This document shows positions 1 to 10,654 of a stretch of 64,000 bases of DNA, piece by piece. A program made the position numbers and the translations under genes. Source of the DNA: Caprella mutica. Its lineage: Eukaryota > Arthropoda > Malacostraca > Amphipoda > Caprellidae. The stretch covers positions 124,001 through 188,000 of the forward strand of contig CANNZV010001192.1 in NCBI GenBank assembly GCA_947561585.1, given 5' to 3'. The first letter of the stretch is position 1; the number at the start of each line of letters is the position of its first letter. The notes below the pieces were generated by a model, which was given only the letters and a program-made list of their open reading frames with translations, made no database searches and was not told the origin of the DNA.

Positions 1-839
1 TTCTTTTCCATCCTTGCTGGTTTCGTTTGCTCGGTTTGGAGTGCGTAAAGGACTTCCGGTTGCATGTTCTTCTTCTTTGCGGCTGTTTCCACTGTCATGG
101 CGTGTGCCTTCTTGACACAATTTATGGCGTGTGCCGTTATTCTCGTTGATCTCTTATCCGGTGTAGACTTAGATGACCTTGTCAATTGCTTGTAGACATC
201 CTCTTGTAGACCGTTCACTATGAACAAATGCAGCAACATATTCTGCAAAACATCTGCTAAACAAATCGGATTCCTACCTGGTCCTGCATCTCCTGCTCCT
301 ATTTCTCCTCTGGCAATCCCATCAACAGCGGCTGGACCTACCGCAATGTCTTGCGTTAGGGGATCCTGTAGGTAGCATCCTGCTCCAATCCGGAGGGCTC
401 TCATATCGTTTCTCCCTAGATATGCGTCTACTAAGGCACGGGTTTGCGCTTCTAGCTTCGGCAGATCATTTTCAGGATTGGAGATGTCGTTACGGAGCAG
501 ACCGCGTGCCGCTACACGGAACTCCGACCGCTCAAACTGGGGATATATTTCCAGGAGATCTTGGCAGACCTCTTCATAAGAGATTTGGCGTCCCGCGTAA
601 TTTGCCATTTGAATTGCCGCATCGCCCCTTTGAGGATCTATACGACTATTAAGAAGCCTAATCTTGGCCGCATCATCGGTGATGCGGTTTGCGTGGATGT
701 GCGCATCTATGTGACGCAAGAATGACCGCACATCCACTTCCCGACTACCTAATCCCGCTCCATCGCTAGCAGTTAACTTCCCGCAAAAAAGGGGTAAGTT
801 GTCGAGCACCGTGATGGAGCGCTGTTCTGTGGCGGACAT
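1..839 (-). CDS. Gag-like ORF of an LTR-type retrotransposon (partial, runs off window)
   Basis: An open frame starts with ATG at 839 on the minus strand and stays open for about 279 codons to the window edge. The N-terminus has the retrotransposon-gag signature LDNLPLFCGK, followed by a helical region with FLRHIDAHI, AAKIRLLNSRI and SYEEVCQDLLEIYPQFE, the order seen in Ty3/gypsy-like capsid domains. A basic stretch (AAKKKN) lies near the edge. GC content is clearly higher than in the surrounding DNA. The start is chosen because ATG is the first Met after the repeat-rich leader and is followed directly by the conserved-looking N-terminus. The protein would form the capsid of virus-like particles. 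Whether pol follows cannot be seen. A BEL/Pao-type Gag is an alternative assignment. Confidence 0.72.
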   Translation of the reverse strand, partial: MSATEQRSITVLDNLPLFCGKLTASDGAGLGSREVDVRSFLRHIDAHIHANRITDDAAKIRLLNSRIDPQRGDAAIQMANYAGRQISYEEVCQDLLEIYPQFERSEFRVAARGLLRNDISNPENDLPKLEAQTRALVDAYLGRNDMRALRIGAGCYLQDPLTQDIAVGPAAVDGIARGEIGAGDAGPGRNPICLADVLQNMLLHLFIVNGLQEDVYKQLTRSSKSTPDKRSTRITAHAINCVKKAHAMTVETAAKKKNMQPEVLYALQTEQTKPARMEK

Positions 840-1369
840 GGTATTTTACTTAATTAGCGCGCCAATATATCTAAACTCTCAAAAGGGTTAGTTAGGTATT
901 AGGAATGGTTATTTTTTTCCGGAATACACGCTGAAATTAGTACAAATATAATTACAATGTAAAAATAAAATAAACAGAAAAAATATACGTGCTACAATAA
1001 TTATTAGGTTCCACTAGCACTTTTTTTTTTTTTTTTAATATATATGGTTACACGTTATATATATATTCATATATAAGAATTTTTGAAGATCGCTTCTTGA
1101 TTCCAAGGTACTCACTCTTCTCGAGACTCTGTCTTAAGGACCTCACTCACTGACTGTTCTGGTACTACTGTACTTGAGTTGGTCGTGACTCCTCTCTCCT
1201 TGGGTAGAGCTGGTGACGCCTTCGTTCGTCTACCTGTTGTAACGGTTGTTCCCTGGAGTGTGCTTGCCTTCGTCGATGGCTGTTTTCTTGATTAGTAGCT
1301 CGATGTACTGCGGAGATTTTCTTCTCAAGATTGGTCCCCGGTTAGCTTGTTGATAGTATTACGTTAAAT

Positions 1370-1605
1370 GAACGTACACTGCGCTTTCCTTTACCAGCGG
1401 CTTATTATGTTCACTTCAACGTACTGTGCGCTTTTCTTAACTAGCGGCTTATTACTGCTCACAATTGAGAGACTTCTTGCGCTACACGTAGCTAGCGGCT
1501 TTCTATGCTCACAATTAGAGGCTTCAATTGCGCTAAAAACTAGCGGCTTACTATTGCTCACAGTTAGAGGCTTCAATTGCGCTAAAAACTAGCGGCTTCC
1601 TGGTT
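1370..1605. repeat. Tandem repeat A in the leader (TAGCGGCTT units)
   Basis: About four imperfect units of roughly 60 bp, each containing CTAGCGGCTTACTATTGCTC-like sequence followed by GAGGCTTCAATTGCGCTAAA. The last two units are nearly identical. Confidence 0.75.
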
Positions 1606-1629
1606 CAGTAGTTCCCGAACTTTTCCCAC

Positions 1630-1815
1630 TATGTAGGTGGTGTAGGAGTATTAGTGTCTTCCTCTGGGTTCGCCTGTATCGTCAACCACCTACTGTTTAG
1701 GCGGTGTAGGAGTGTCAGTATCTTCTTCTGGGTTCGCCTGTATCGTCAACCACCTACTGTTTAGGCGGTGTAGGAGTGTCAGTATCTTCTTCTGGGTTCG
1801 CCTGTATCGCCGACT
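1630..1815. repeat. Tandem repeat B in the leader (about 67-bp units)
   Basis: Three copies of a unit containing GGTGTAGGAGTGTCAGTATC and TGGGTTCGCCTGTATCG. The second and third copies are nearly identical, which suggests recent expansion. Confidence 0.8.
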
Positions 1816-1839
1816 ACCAGTTCCCTTAGCTTCCCAAGC

Positions 1840-2035
1840 GAGTTGCTTGCGGTGCTTGACCTGTACGCGGTGCTTGACCTGCTTAACTGGTTTCTGCGCC
1901 TGCCAATGCCGTGTGATACAGCGTATTGCCTGAGGCTATGCTCTGACCTGTAGCGGTGCTTGACCTCGTCGACTGGTTTCTGCGCCTGCCGATGTCGTGT
2001 GTGTTACACTGTATAGCCCGAGGCTACGTCGCGGT
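1840..2035. repeat. Tandem repeat C in the leader (about 100-bp units)
   Basis: Two diverged copies of a unit containing GCGGTGCTTGACCT, CTGGTTTCTGCGCCTGCC and a GAGGCTA end. The short element GCGGTGCTTGACCTG is itself reiterated inside the first copy. Confidence 0.7.
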
Positions 2036-2118
2036 GTTTTTACTTTTTTATTGGCACTGTTCACTCACTGTTGTATTATAATAATAATACATCTACATTA
2101 AACCTTGCTGTAATTAAT

Positions 2119-2292
2119 ATAGAGAATTTTTTTCCTCAAAATAAGAGTCCCGCCGGAGGTTCCAGATATATTAATGCTTTTGGTTACTTATTGTCTTTTA
2201 GCCATTAATATTTTAGGCTAATAATCAGACTACCCTCTTGGGTTGTTATTCACTATTTAGGAATTCTTATTTTGTTTGAGTAATTCTCTATA
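2119..2292. repeat. Inverted repeat around a 110-bp loop
   Basis: An AGAGAATT...CAAAATAAGA arm near 2120-2147 is matched in reverse by TCTTATTTTG...AATTCTCTA near 2262-2291. It lies inside the retrotransposon leader/LTR and would fold into a long imperfect stem in the RNA. Confidence 0.6.
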
Positions 2293-2447
2293 ACACTACT
2301 GGCAAGGAGTAATGAAACGCAATTCAATACACACTTATATTCACTAAGAAATTGTTAGAGTTACAGAATGTTGACAATTTAGTTTGCACAGAGTGACGGC
2401 GTACAGGCGACGATTGACTCGTACTAATTACGGGAGTCGTAGATATT

Positions 2448-2485
2448 TACTGAACTCTCTATGAAGGGAACTTACCCCTTTTATA
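2448..2485 (-). promoter_or_regulatory. TATA box and arthropod-type initiator of the retrotransposon
   Basis: On the minus strand TATAAAA (2485-2479) stands 34 nt upstream of TCAGTA, an arthropod initiator with +1 A at 2451. This fits an LTR promoter driving the Gag ORF, with its LTR extending to the right of 2485. Confidence 0.55.
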
Positions 2486-2579
2486 AGGATACTTTCACCA
2501 AGTATCTTGGTGCGGGGAATTTGGAAATCGGAAGAGAAATTGTGTCGAGGTTGTTTTTAACTAAAATCAAATAATACAA

Positions 2580-3230
2580 AAAATGTATTTACTAATTTCG
2601 AGCTCTTGTTAAGGCTCACGTCTCTCCCATAACTGTCCGACAAATACATTAAACTTAGTCAATTTACGATCGTCTCTGTAGCCTTTCTATATATCAGCTA
2701 GTTTTTGTGCCCCTTTAGGAGTTGTTCCATTAGAGAATAAATATGCATGTGTGCTTAAGGCAAAAAACAGATATCTAATTTAGTCAAGGTTTCAACAGAT
2801 GGTTATTCGTTTTACAGATAAATAGTATACTCATGAAATACAATAATAATAATTAAGTATCTGTGTAATTTAATTACTGTAACTCTTCAAAGTAAACATA
2901 TAAATGAAATATCAAACTTTTCGTTTTTCTAGACCAATATACCGTTAACAGCCTAGATGATTAGATATAATACTTTTCAATTGAACATTTTAATCATACA
3001 GTACAGAGCCTAATATATTGAAGGTTACGTTTTCCAAATTAATATATAAACATGATATAAGAATAAATGGAATTTCTACATCATGCAGGAACCTAAAGAA
3101 GCTCTTTGTGTTTCTCATCTGTCCGTTCACCTCTAAAAGCTTTCAGGAGAAGCCGTTACGGGATTCTATGCAAAATTGATATAAAAGTTTGTAGTATTAG
3201 AAAATTTGAATAAAGTGAATTAATTTTCGA
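2580..3230. other. AT-rich DNA, no gene seen
   Basis: No long ORF, RNA gene or clear repeat. The right end of the retrotransposon LTR is probably near 2520-2580 but was not resolved. Confidence 0.5.
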
Positions 3231-3239
3231 CTAATCTTT

Positions 3240-3400
3240 CATGATCATGAGCCCCCCATCAGGGGGGGCTAATGACCGAGGGGACTCTTAACCGGGGGGG
3301 GCTCATGACCGGGGGGCTTAAGACTTGGGGGGGGGGGGGGGGCTCATGACCTAAACCCATAAAAAATCCCCTCCCCCTTCTGCCTCTTCTACTCCTCCTC
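3240..3400. repeat. G-tract/C-tract repeat block with GCTCATGACC modules
   Basis: Several CATGACC(G)n and GAGCCCCCC modules, including a G run of about 16. A related block lies at 55545-55615, where G-tracts alternate with CTTATGACC and CTCGTGACC. It belongs to the interspersed repeat family described below. Confidence 0.6.
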
Positions 3401-3409
3401 CTATAGTAC

Positions 3410-4300
3410 AGAGTTAAATAGGAATAATATTACCTCTTACATTACTATGTAAACTTGTAAAGCTATACATTTTAAAATTGTAAATAAGTAAAATAACATA
3501 GTGGATAAATTCTTGACTTAAACATATAATTAATTCTCGCATTTTTACCTTTTTGCGGAATTAGTTTTCAAACACAAGATTTTATTCCGGATAACCAAAG
3601 ATTTCATGAAGAAATTTCTGTTCTATCTCATTGCACAATTAATTCCATTACATTTAATCATTAAGAATATTCATTTCACAATTTTATCACTAATATTCAA
3701 CCCACCATTTGTGTTACGCATCTATAAATCCATCGTTACCTCAACCATTGATCTATCACTGAACGTTCAATGAATATTGAAGGCAGCATTAAAAATTATT
3801 ACATAAGGTTAGGTTAGCAGTCTGGTTGGAGGCTCATGCAGGCTTATCACCCTTTATCTTTTATCTTTTACTTAGGTTGCTTTATTGAACAGTAAAACAG
3901 AAATATAATATTTTGTCATTGTCGAACTCAGCATGGGAAGGACGGAATTGTCCCCAGACCACTAACCTAACTATAAATAATTATTGTCAAGGCTGTCTTC
4001 AATATCCCTCGAACGCGCAGCGATCGATCACTGGTTGCACTAATTAAGAATCTACAGATTGCACAGCACGATCGACGATATAGGAGAACGGTCGGTGGCA
4101 AATACATACACTAGGGTTGTCCAAAAAATAATAGTTTAGGAAAACTTCACAATCTTCATATGGAAGAGCTATAAAAAAAGGGCACGTTATGAAAGAACGG
4201 TGCATTGACAATCGGGCCTGCAAATAATTGGGTCCAGGACAATAGTTGGGCACAGGGCAGTTATTAAGCCCAGGAAAAGAAAACCCCGTATGTAATAGAT
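3410..4300. other. AT-rich DNA without a recognisable gene
   Basis: Only short ORFs without family features. A GGTTAGGTTAG stretch at about 3806 is too short to be telomeric. Confidence 0.5.
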
Positions 4301-4315
4301 GATAATTTATTTAGT

Positions 4316-4720
4316 TTGGATCTCAACGTCTGTTTTCTGAACCAAAGGGTAAACGAATAAAATCAAAAGAAAGCCCAATACAAGGGACTTGAAGAAGCTG
4401 TGAGAAAGAAAGCTGACTTTACGATCAAAAATAACCTACAAACTGTCGGTGACAAAGCTCTCATAGATGCAGAAAAGCTACTCCGTGAATTCAGTCGCTT
4501 ACCAATGAAACCACCTACGTGTGAACTTACGGATAGAAGAGGAGAATGAAGAGGTGAATTTGAATGAAAACTGCGATGAAGGCTACTGAACTTCATAGTT
4601 TAAGATAAAAACCCTAGTTTTATCCTCTAGAACCACAAGGAGTGTTGTAAAAGTGATGGACATAGTGAAAATGGCAATAGACAAAACATAATCCAAATTA
4701 CAACAGTTCGGTGCCCAAAC
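4316..4720. repeat. Interspersed repeat family, copy 1
   Basis: Shares ordered blocks with copies near 7440-7800, 44750-45080 and 53830-55055: a GTCTGTTTT block, GAAGAAGCTGTGAG, CGTGAATTCAGTC...CTTACCAA, GAATGAAGAGGTGA, and ATTACAACAGTTCG. Divergence is high, with indels. One frame is open for about 40 codons, but it is interrupted in other copies, so no protein is called. Confidence 0.65.
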
Positions 4721-4945
4721 AAAATATAAAACGCTAATTATTAAGAATGTTTATACATATAAAACTGAATATTCAAATTAAACTTTGAAACAAATACATC
4801 ATAACCAAATAAACGTTAACAATATACATGATCGTCCAATATTTTGCATCTAAAATTTAAATACTGCTTTCATTTTTGCTGAGTTGAATATAAAGAAATC
4901 GAGGTATGGTAAAAGGGAATTTTAGCGTAGGGTGCAATTCGATTG

Positions 4946-5296
4946 CTAAAATAGCCTGATTTGCTTGTAAGTTGATCCGGCCTCAACCTCAGAATCATCG
5001 AGGTGTGTCTCGGCAAATGTGTCAATAGACGTGCAATCCCAAATAAGACCCTTTCCAATAATGTAAGGAAAGCCAGTAATACCATCTGGCCAGAAGGCTC
5101 CATTTTTTAGTACTGATGGGAGTCCTGCTCTCTGCAAAGCACGCTTTACAACATCATTCATTGCCGCATGTCTCGGGTTACACCCAGAACTGTACCTACA
5201 AGACACTGAAGACAGGCCATGCAGTCCTCTAACATGCATCCCATTATCACAGCAGCGAATGTGTAACACAAATTCTGGCACCCACTCTGAAAGCAA
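4946..5296 (-). pseudogene. Transposon ORF fragment with a PD-(D/E)xK-like domain
   Basis: A 116-residue open frame carries CNPRHAAMNDVVKRALQRAG, then PDGIT and LIWDCTSIDTFAETHL, then EAGSTY. The P-D-G-x-T / W-D-x-T-C-like / D-T-x-A order is familiar from invertebrate repetitive proteins with a restriction-endonuclease-like fold, often next to reverse-transcriptase-related sequence. The frame ends where the conserved sequence stops, and nothing upstream continues it, so it is a truncated relic. The function of the family is uncertain. Confidence 0.55.
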
Positions 5297-5299
5297 TGG

Positions 5300-6135
5300 C
5301 TACCCTCAGAACATCTAAATCAAGTATACTCCCAAATATTGAAATGTTGGTTTCGTAGTCAGATATTATTTTTCCTCTTCAATTTCTTGCATGTAACGCT
5401 CCTTCCTCATCAGTTTCCCCACGGAGCACCACAGCTCCCTAAGTGTGGAACACTACACTGGCTAGTTTGGAGGGGTTGGGGCAACTGCAAAATTGTTCAT
5501 ACTAGTCTAAATAATAGATTTTACTCACTATTCTTCCCTATTTTAAGAGTTAGTAAATCACAAATTATGATTTATTTGACCAAATATATGAAAAAAATGT
5601 AACACGTAACGCTGGTGACTGGAGATCAGATCTATATTGAAAATTGACTTGGTCATTTTTATTTTTGAGGAGAGGCTGATTTAGGCGTTTCTTTGTCTGC
5701 ATTGAGTCTGAATTATTTCTTATTATTATTTTCGTTTGATATCATACATGAAAAATAAGTAGTGGATCATACAGATTTTTTTTTTTCAACTTCCAACTCC
5801 CTACATCTATGGGAATCGAGGCGTGGGTTTTGCTCAAATCTGCCACAAATTTTATGGAACATACACCGCACAACATTAAATATTGAAACTTACAAATTTC
5901 ATCCTATATTTTTTATCATACACAAATACATATGGAAAGCATAATCTATCCAGTAGTAAATAATGTTTTCAGGCACATCAAACAAAGGAACAAATATGAA
6001 ATATTCCCTCAATTATGAGAAGATTAACGATTAGTTTGAGATAAAAGTTAGAAAATGCAAGTAGAGATGTCTTATTCGAGTGAAGGACGTGAAATCGAGT
6101 CTAATTATAGGATTGTGCTATATAAGTCAGAGACT
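5300..6135. other. AT-rich DNA, no gene seen
   Basis: Short ORFs only. A direct repeat of TATAAGTCAGAGAC (about 6120 and 6153) sits just before the transposase relic. Confidence 0.5.
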
Positions 6136-6165
6136 ATACTATACTGACTTACTATAAGTCAGAGA

Positions 6166-6418
6166 CAATGGCAACTTCCAACCCCTACGCTGGCCGGCAA
6201 GAAATCCGTATCTTAATCCGATTGAAAATGTGTGGGGCTGGATAGTCAACGAATGGGACCATGCCAATGAAAGATCGTCTGAAGCTCTTGAACAGCACGT
6301 AGCCAGCATGTGGAATAAACTTACAAATGTTCCTAATTTCTTTGAAAATCTAGCTAGAAGGATGCCTCGTCGCATAGAAGAGTGTCTGGAAGTCGAAGGA
6401 GGCTACACTAAATATTAG
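6166..6418 (+). pseudogene. Tc1/mariner-type transposase, C-terminal relic
   Basis: One open frame reads GNFQPLRWPARNPYLNPIEN then VWGW, the C-terminal hallmark of Tc1-like DDE/D transposases, and continues about 60 residues to a TAG at 6416. The second catalytic Asp of the usual PDLNPIEN motif is Tyr here (PYLNPIEN). The N-terminal two thirds are absent. This is an inactive 3' fragment. Confidence 0.85.
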
Positions 6419-6419
6419 G

Positions 6420-7430
6420 AAATCAGTATCGGATTATTTTATATCTATGCGATGGTATTAGTTAGATATATACAACTTTATTTTTTATTTTGAATCCGTT
6501 CATTAATTCATTGTTATAATTAAATTTATAATTAGTTTGTTTTAAAGTTTGTTCCATATTTACGTATTCCCGTACACCAACATTCATAGATTCATTGATC
6601 TATAAAACTGTCTGTATATACTTATTAATAATGAAATGCAAATTTATATACGAACCTCTGAATATAACTTGATTTTTTATAACTGTTACTAGAGTTATAT
6701 ACTTCCTGTAAAATCTTTATTACATCATTTTAACGCTTTTGAATTTAATTTGATTTGTAAAGCGTTTGTTAAATAAATTGATTCTTTATCTTATTTGTTG
6801 CAAATGCTTATGCCTTTCAGATTTGAGTCTTCGATTTCGATTCACCATAAATTGCCTTTTGGAGATTTCCAAAATTATTTTGCTAAATTAAACCTCGAGT
6901 TACTCCAGTAAATAGTTAATCATTCAGGGAAAAATTTGATTTGGATATTAAATTTGAATTAAATTCAAAATAAGACTAATATCCTAACGAGAGTAGCTTT
7001 TATTTGCGCTTAAGATAATTGGACAGCTAGTGAAAGATAGAACTGTAAATAATTATGAATTTATGATAAATGCCGTGTTTTTCACAAGTCATAAAAAAAC
7101 TCAAATCAGTTTTAAACCAACAAAGAAACGTTAAACTAACAAATGAACACTAAAAGTTTTAGGTTTCATATAATATTTACATGAATCTTAAGTTGTTAAG
7201 ATTAGAACTCCTCTGATTGTCTGCAAAAAGAATATTATATATAAAACAAATCTATTGCGAATATACCTATGGAGCAAACTCGTCTAGCCAGGTCAGAGGA
7301 TAGAAGTTTACATCCGAATTCCCATTCTCGAGTGTCCTTTCCTCTTTTTACAAAATTGTAGAATAAAGGGTATAAATAAATAATAAATCTTTAAAGGTAA
7401 TTCATGAATCGAAGGATCTTGCGATTTAAT
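6420..7430. other. AT-rich DNA, no gene seen
   Basis: No ORF or repeat of note. Confidence 0.5.
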
Positions 7431-7439
7431 TTAATAATT

Positions 7440-7800
7440 TTAGTCAAGGGTTTAATGTCTGTTTTGGAATCCAAGGTTATATTACCACGTTAAAGGATAA
7501 TGAATTACAATGGACTCTAAGAAGCTGTCAGAGAAAACAGTAACTCCATATACAGTTACCAACCACCAGTCAATGACTATGCTCATGGATGCAGATAGGT
7601 TACCCGATGAATTAAGTCACTTACCAAGGAATGTGACATAAAAGTGAGACGATCACCGATGAATGCCCTCAAGGATTGAAGAGGAAAATGAAGAGGTGAT
7701 AGTAAATTAAGTCTACTAAAAAAACTGATCTCCTAGTTGAAGAGCAAAAATGTCCTCTAAAACTGCAAGTAGCGTTAATAAATGCAAAGGTAGAAATTAA
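7440..7800. repeat. Interspersed repeat family, copy 2
   Basis: Contains the family blocks AATGTCTGTTTT, GAAGCTGTCAGAGAAA, CACTTACCAAGGA.TGTGACA, GGAAAATGAAGAGGTGAT and AAAACTGCAAGTAGCGTTAA. The last block matches the copy at 54965-54985 almost exactly. Confidence 0.7.
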
Positions 7801-8331
7801 AAAGAATTTTGTGAAAACCAGTATCTTCCGGCATGTTTCTTTTCTCTACTAGAATTGTTGTTAAATATCTTCCTGACCTTGATCTTCAATGGCTTATGAG
7901 CTTTGATTGTAAAGTTTTGAATGAATAAATAGTTCAAAAGAACTGGGAAGTTCATGCATCATTTTTTGCCTATTAACCATTGCCCATTTGTTTATAAAAT
8001 ATTGTTTCCTATTGTAACAGGAAACTATACAAACAGAGGGTAAATTAAATACTCGATTCTTTGATAATAATATATTAATAAATCTTATCATAGATTATCT
8101 GCAAGTACAACACCCAAGTTAATTATTAATAATAGATAAGGTACATATGGTCAAGTTTGTACGTCAGACTATTGGAGACAATACTGTGAGTTTAAACTCA
8201 GTCATAAATCACAGAAAAGGGGAAAGTAGAGAGAATAAGAGGAAGGCTGTAACTAAGACCTGTTGGTCAATCACTGATTTTTAACGTAAATCTGTGCGTC
8301 CATCCAATCAATAATCACAGAAAAGGGAAAA

Positions 8332-8965
8332 TGTAGGCTCGATCTCAATCGAGTACTACTAGAGGGTAAAGGTAAGGTGAAGAAGGTTCAATCTCGATTA
8401 AACTCTCCAAGAGGGTAAAGGTAAGATGAAGGTTCAGTCTCGATTAAACTCTTCAAGAGGGTAAAGTGAAGATGAAGGTTCAATCTCGATTAAACTCTTC
8501 AAAAGAGGGTAAAGGGAAGATGAAGGTTCAATCTCGATTAAACTCTTCAAGAGGGTAAAGGGAAGATGAAGGTTCAATCTCGATTAAACTCTTCAAGAGG
8601 GTAAAGGTAAGATGAAGGTTCAATCTCGATTAAACTCTCCAAGAGGGTAAAGTGAAGATGAAGGTTCAATCTCGATTAAACTCTTCAAGAGGGTAAAGGG
8701 AAGATGAAGGTTCAATCTCGATTAAACTCTTCAAGAGGGTAAAGGTAAGATGAAGGTTCAATCTCGATTAAACTCTCCAAGAAGGTAAAGGAAGATGAAG
8801 GTTCAATCTCGATTAAACTCTTCAAGAGGGTAAAGGGAAGATGAAGGTTCAATCTCGATTAAACTCTTCAAGAGGGTAAAGGGAAGATGAAGGTTCAATC
8901 TCGATTAAACTCTTCAAGAGGGTAAAGGGAAGATGAAAGTTCAATCTCAATTGAATTCTTCTAGA
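8332..8965. repeat. 46-bp tandem array
   Basis: About 13-14 units of 46 bp with core TTCAATCTCGATTAAACTCT followed by TCAAGAGGGTAAAGG. Units differ by a few substitutions and short indels (extra AAA, TCC for TTC). The outer units (8332-8400 and 8935-8965) are the most degenerate. No reading frame is conserved. Confidence 0.9.
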
Positions 8966-8984
8966 GGGGAAGGGAAAAGAAAGA

Positions 8985-9142
8985 ATACTTCGAGTCCAAT
9001 AACCAATGAGGGATAAGTATTCAAACTTATTATCCTTCTTTTAACCAATTGCCATGAGGTGTAAGATCTCAATCTTATTTTCCTCTTTTGAGCCAATTTC
9101 CTTTGAGGGATAAGTATTTCAACTTATTTTCCTAAACGTAGA
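8985..9142. repeat. Degenerate tandem units after the 46-bp array
   Basis: Three diverged units with AACCAAT..GAGGGATAAGTAT...AACTTATTTTCC. It is a different unit from the preceding array. Confidence 0.5.
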
Positions 9143-9144
9143 TT

Positions 9145-10654
9145 TCAAATTCTGGACGATTATCCTATTCAGACTGTGACGAATCAATCAAATTACATCT
9201 TATTTGTATAAAATCCTAATTATACATATATTAATAAAATACATATTCTATTACAATGAACATTTATGATGTTACACTAGAATAAATAATAAATATACAA
9301 AAAATAATTTATATGATATGAAACATTGATGTAAGACATTTGAAAACATATTTTATGGATAACTACTCTATTTATTAGGTTCATCTTTTTCATATGGCAT
9401 CAAAGAATTTCGGTATAAATATTACTTAACAGGCAACATGAGTAATTAAATATATATAATAACATAAAGAAACGTATCTTAATTGATACTAGCGCAGGTT
9501 AAACATATTTCTATTCATTACAATGAATTATAATAAGATCTAATTAACTGATACTCGAACAAACCCAAACATTTTCTAAACAAACTTCTAAATGCAAAAC
9601 TAACCATATAATTTCACATATTACATCTAATTCTAAATTTTTAAGTATAATGTTAGGAGACATCTTATATATAAATAACACTAATAACATTTTATAGCTT
9701 TAATATGGTATATAAACTTTGTATGAAACAGTGTCTCAGATCCTCGTACCTCACTTGTTACAGATTGATACCAGATTCGCAATATTTTATCAATTACATT
9801 CAAATATGAACTTTTACTAGCTTTTGAGGTTCATAACTTAACTAAAAGATTAATGAATGGATATTGAAGTTTCTGAATATAAAAATAGATCATTTAGTTA
9901 CGTATGAAAGAAATTATTAAAGATTGAAGTTAGTTACAATGATTTGTGCATTCGTGCGTGTTTTGTTCTAACAGTTGTTAGAACAAGCATCTGATTAAAA
10001 TTAGGAGTTAAAAATCTACATTAACATTTTCTAAATATAACAATAACAATATTAATATATGTAATATATAACCTGTATATATATTTATTCAATAAACAAT
10101 CATTTAAGTATCTTAACTATCTTCTAAACGGCGGGGGAAAGATAGCTGCGCACAAAAGGTGCGCATGAAATCGACTGGTCTTTTAAGCTCATAATATGGT
10201 CTATATTATGTATATCAGCTTGTTATGAAACATTTATTATGAAATATAGTATATATATTAATATTACAGTAGTTTTACATAATGTGATAGATTGAAGAAT
10301 GATTATTGACGATATAAAGAAGTAATTTGCTAGGAGTGATTGAAGCATAATAATTAGTTGATTAGTTTGATGTTTTCAGTCATTTTTAGTCTAGTGTTTT
10401 ATCAGGGTAACTTCGGTATTTTCAAAATATGTTATTTCATGTTGCAAACAAACAAAAAAATAGGTGGAGAATTTGACGTCCGTTACACTATGTCCCATGA
10501 TCGAATTCTTGCATATAATATACACATGAAATGTTTAGTGAAGTTGCATTTCGATCCGCATGGGCCAATCTGTTGCATCTGTTCTGTGCGGATGTAGTCC
10601 CAAGCCCAAATTTGTATAAAGTGTGTCATGAATCATGATTGACCTATCTTAAAT
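9145..10654. other. AT-rich DNA, no gene seen
   Basis: The only structure noted is a perfect 10-bp hairpin, TTGTTCTAAC/GTTAGAACAA with a 4-nt loop, at 9963-9986. Confidence 0.45.

Larger units (their letters stand above)
840..2450 (-). other. Long repeat-rich leader of the retrotransposon
   Basis: About 1.6 kb separates the putative transcription start from the Gag ATG. It contains a T-tract (1021-1036) and three successive tandem arrays. No conserved ORF is seen. The LTR/leader boundary and the primer-binding site could not be placed with confidence. Confidence 0.5.

Noticed and set aside
3800..3815. GGTTAGGTTAG as interstitial arthropod telomere repeat
   Set aside because: Only about two units; a chance match is likely.
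8332..8965. CRISPR-like array
   Set aside because: Units abut each other with no variable spacers, and the setting is eukaryotic; it is a minisatellite.
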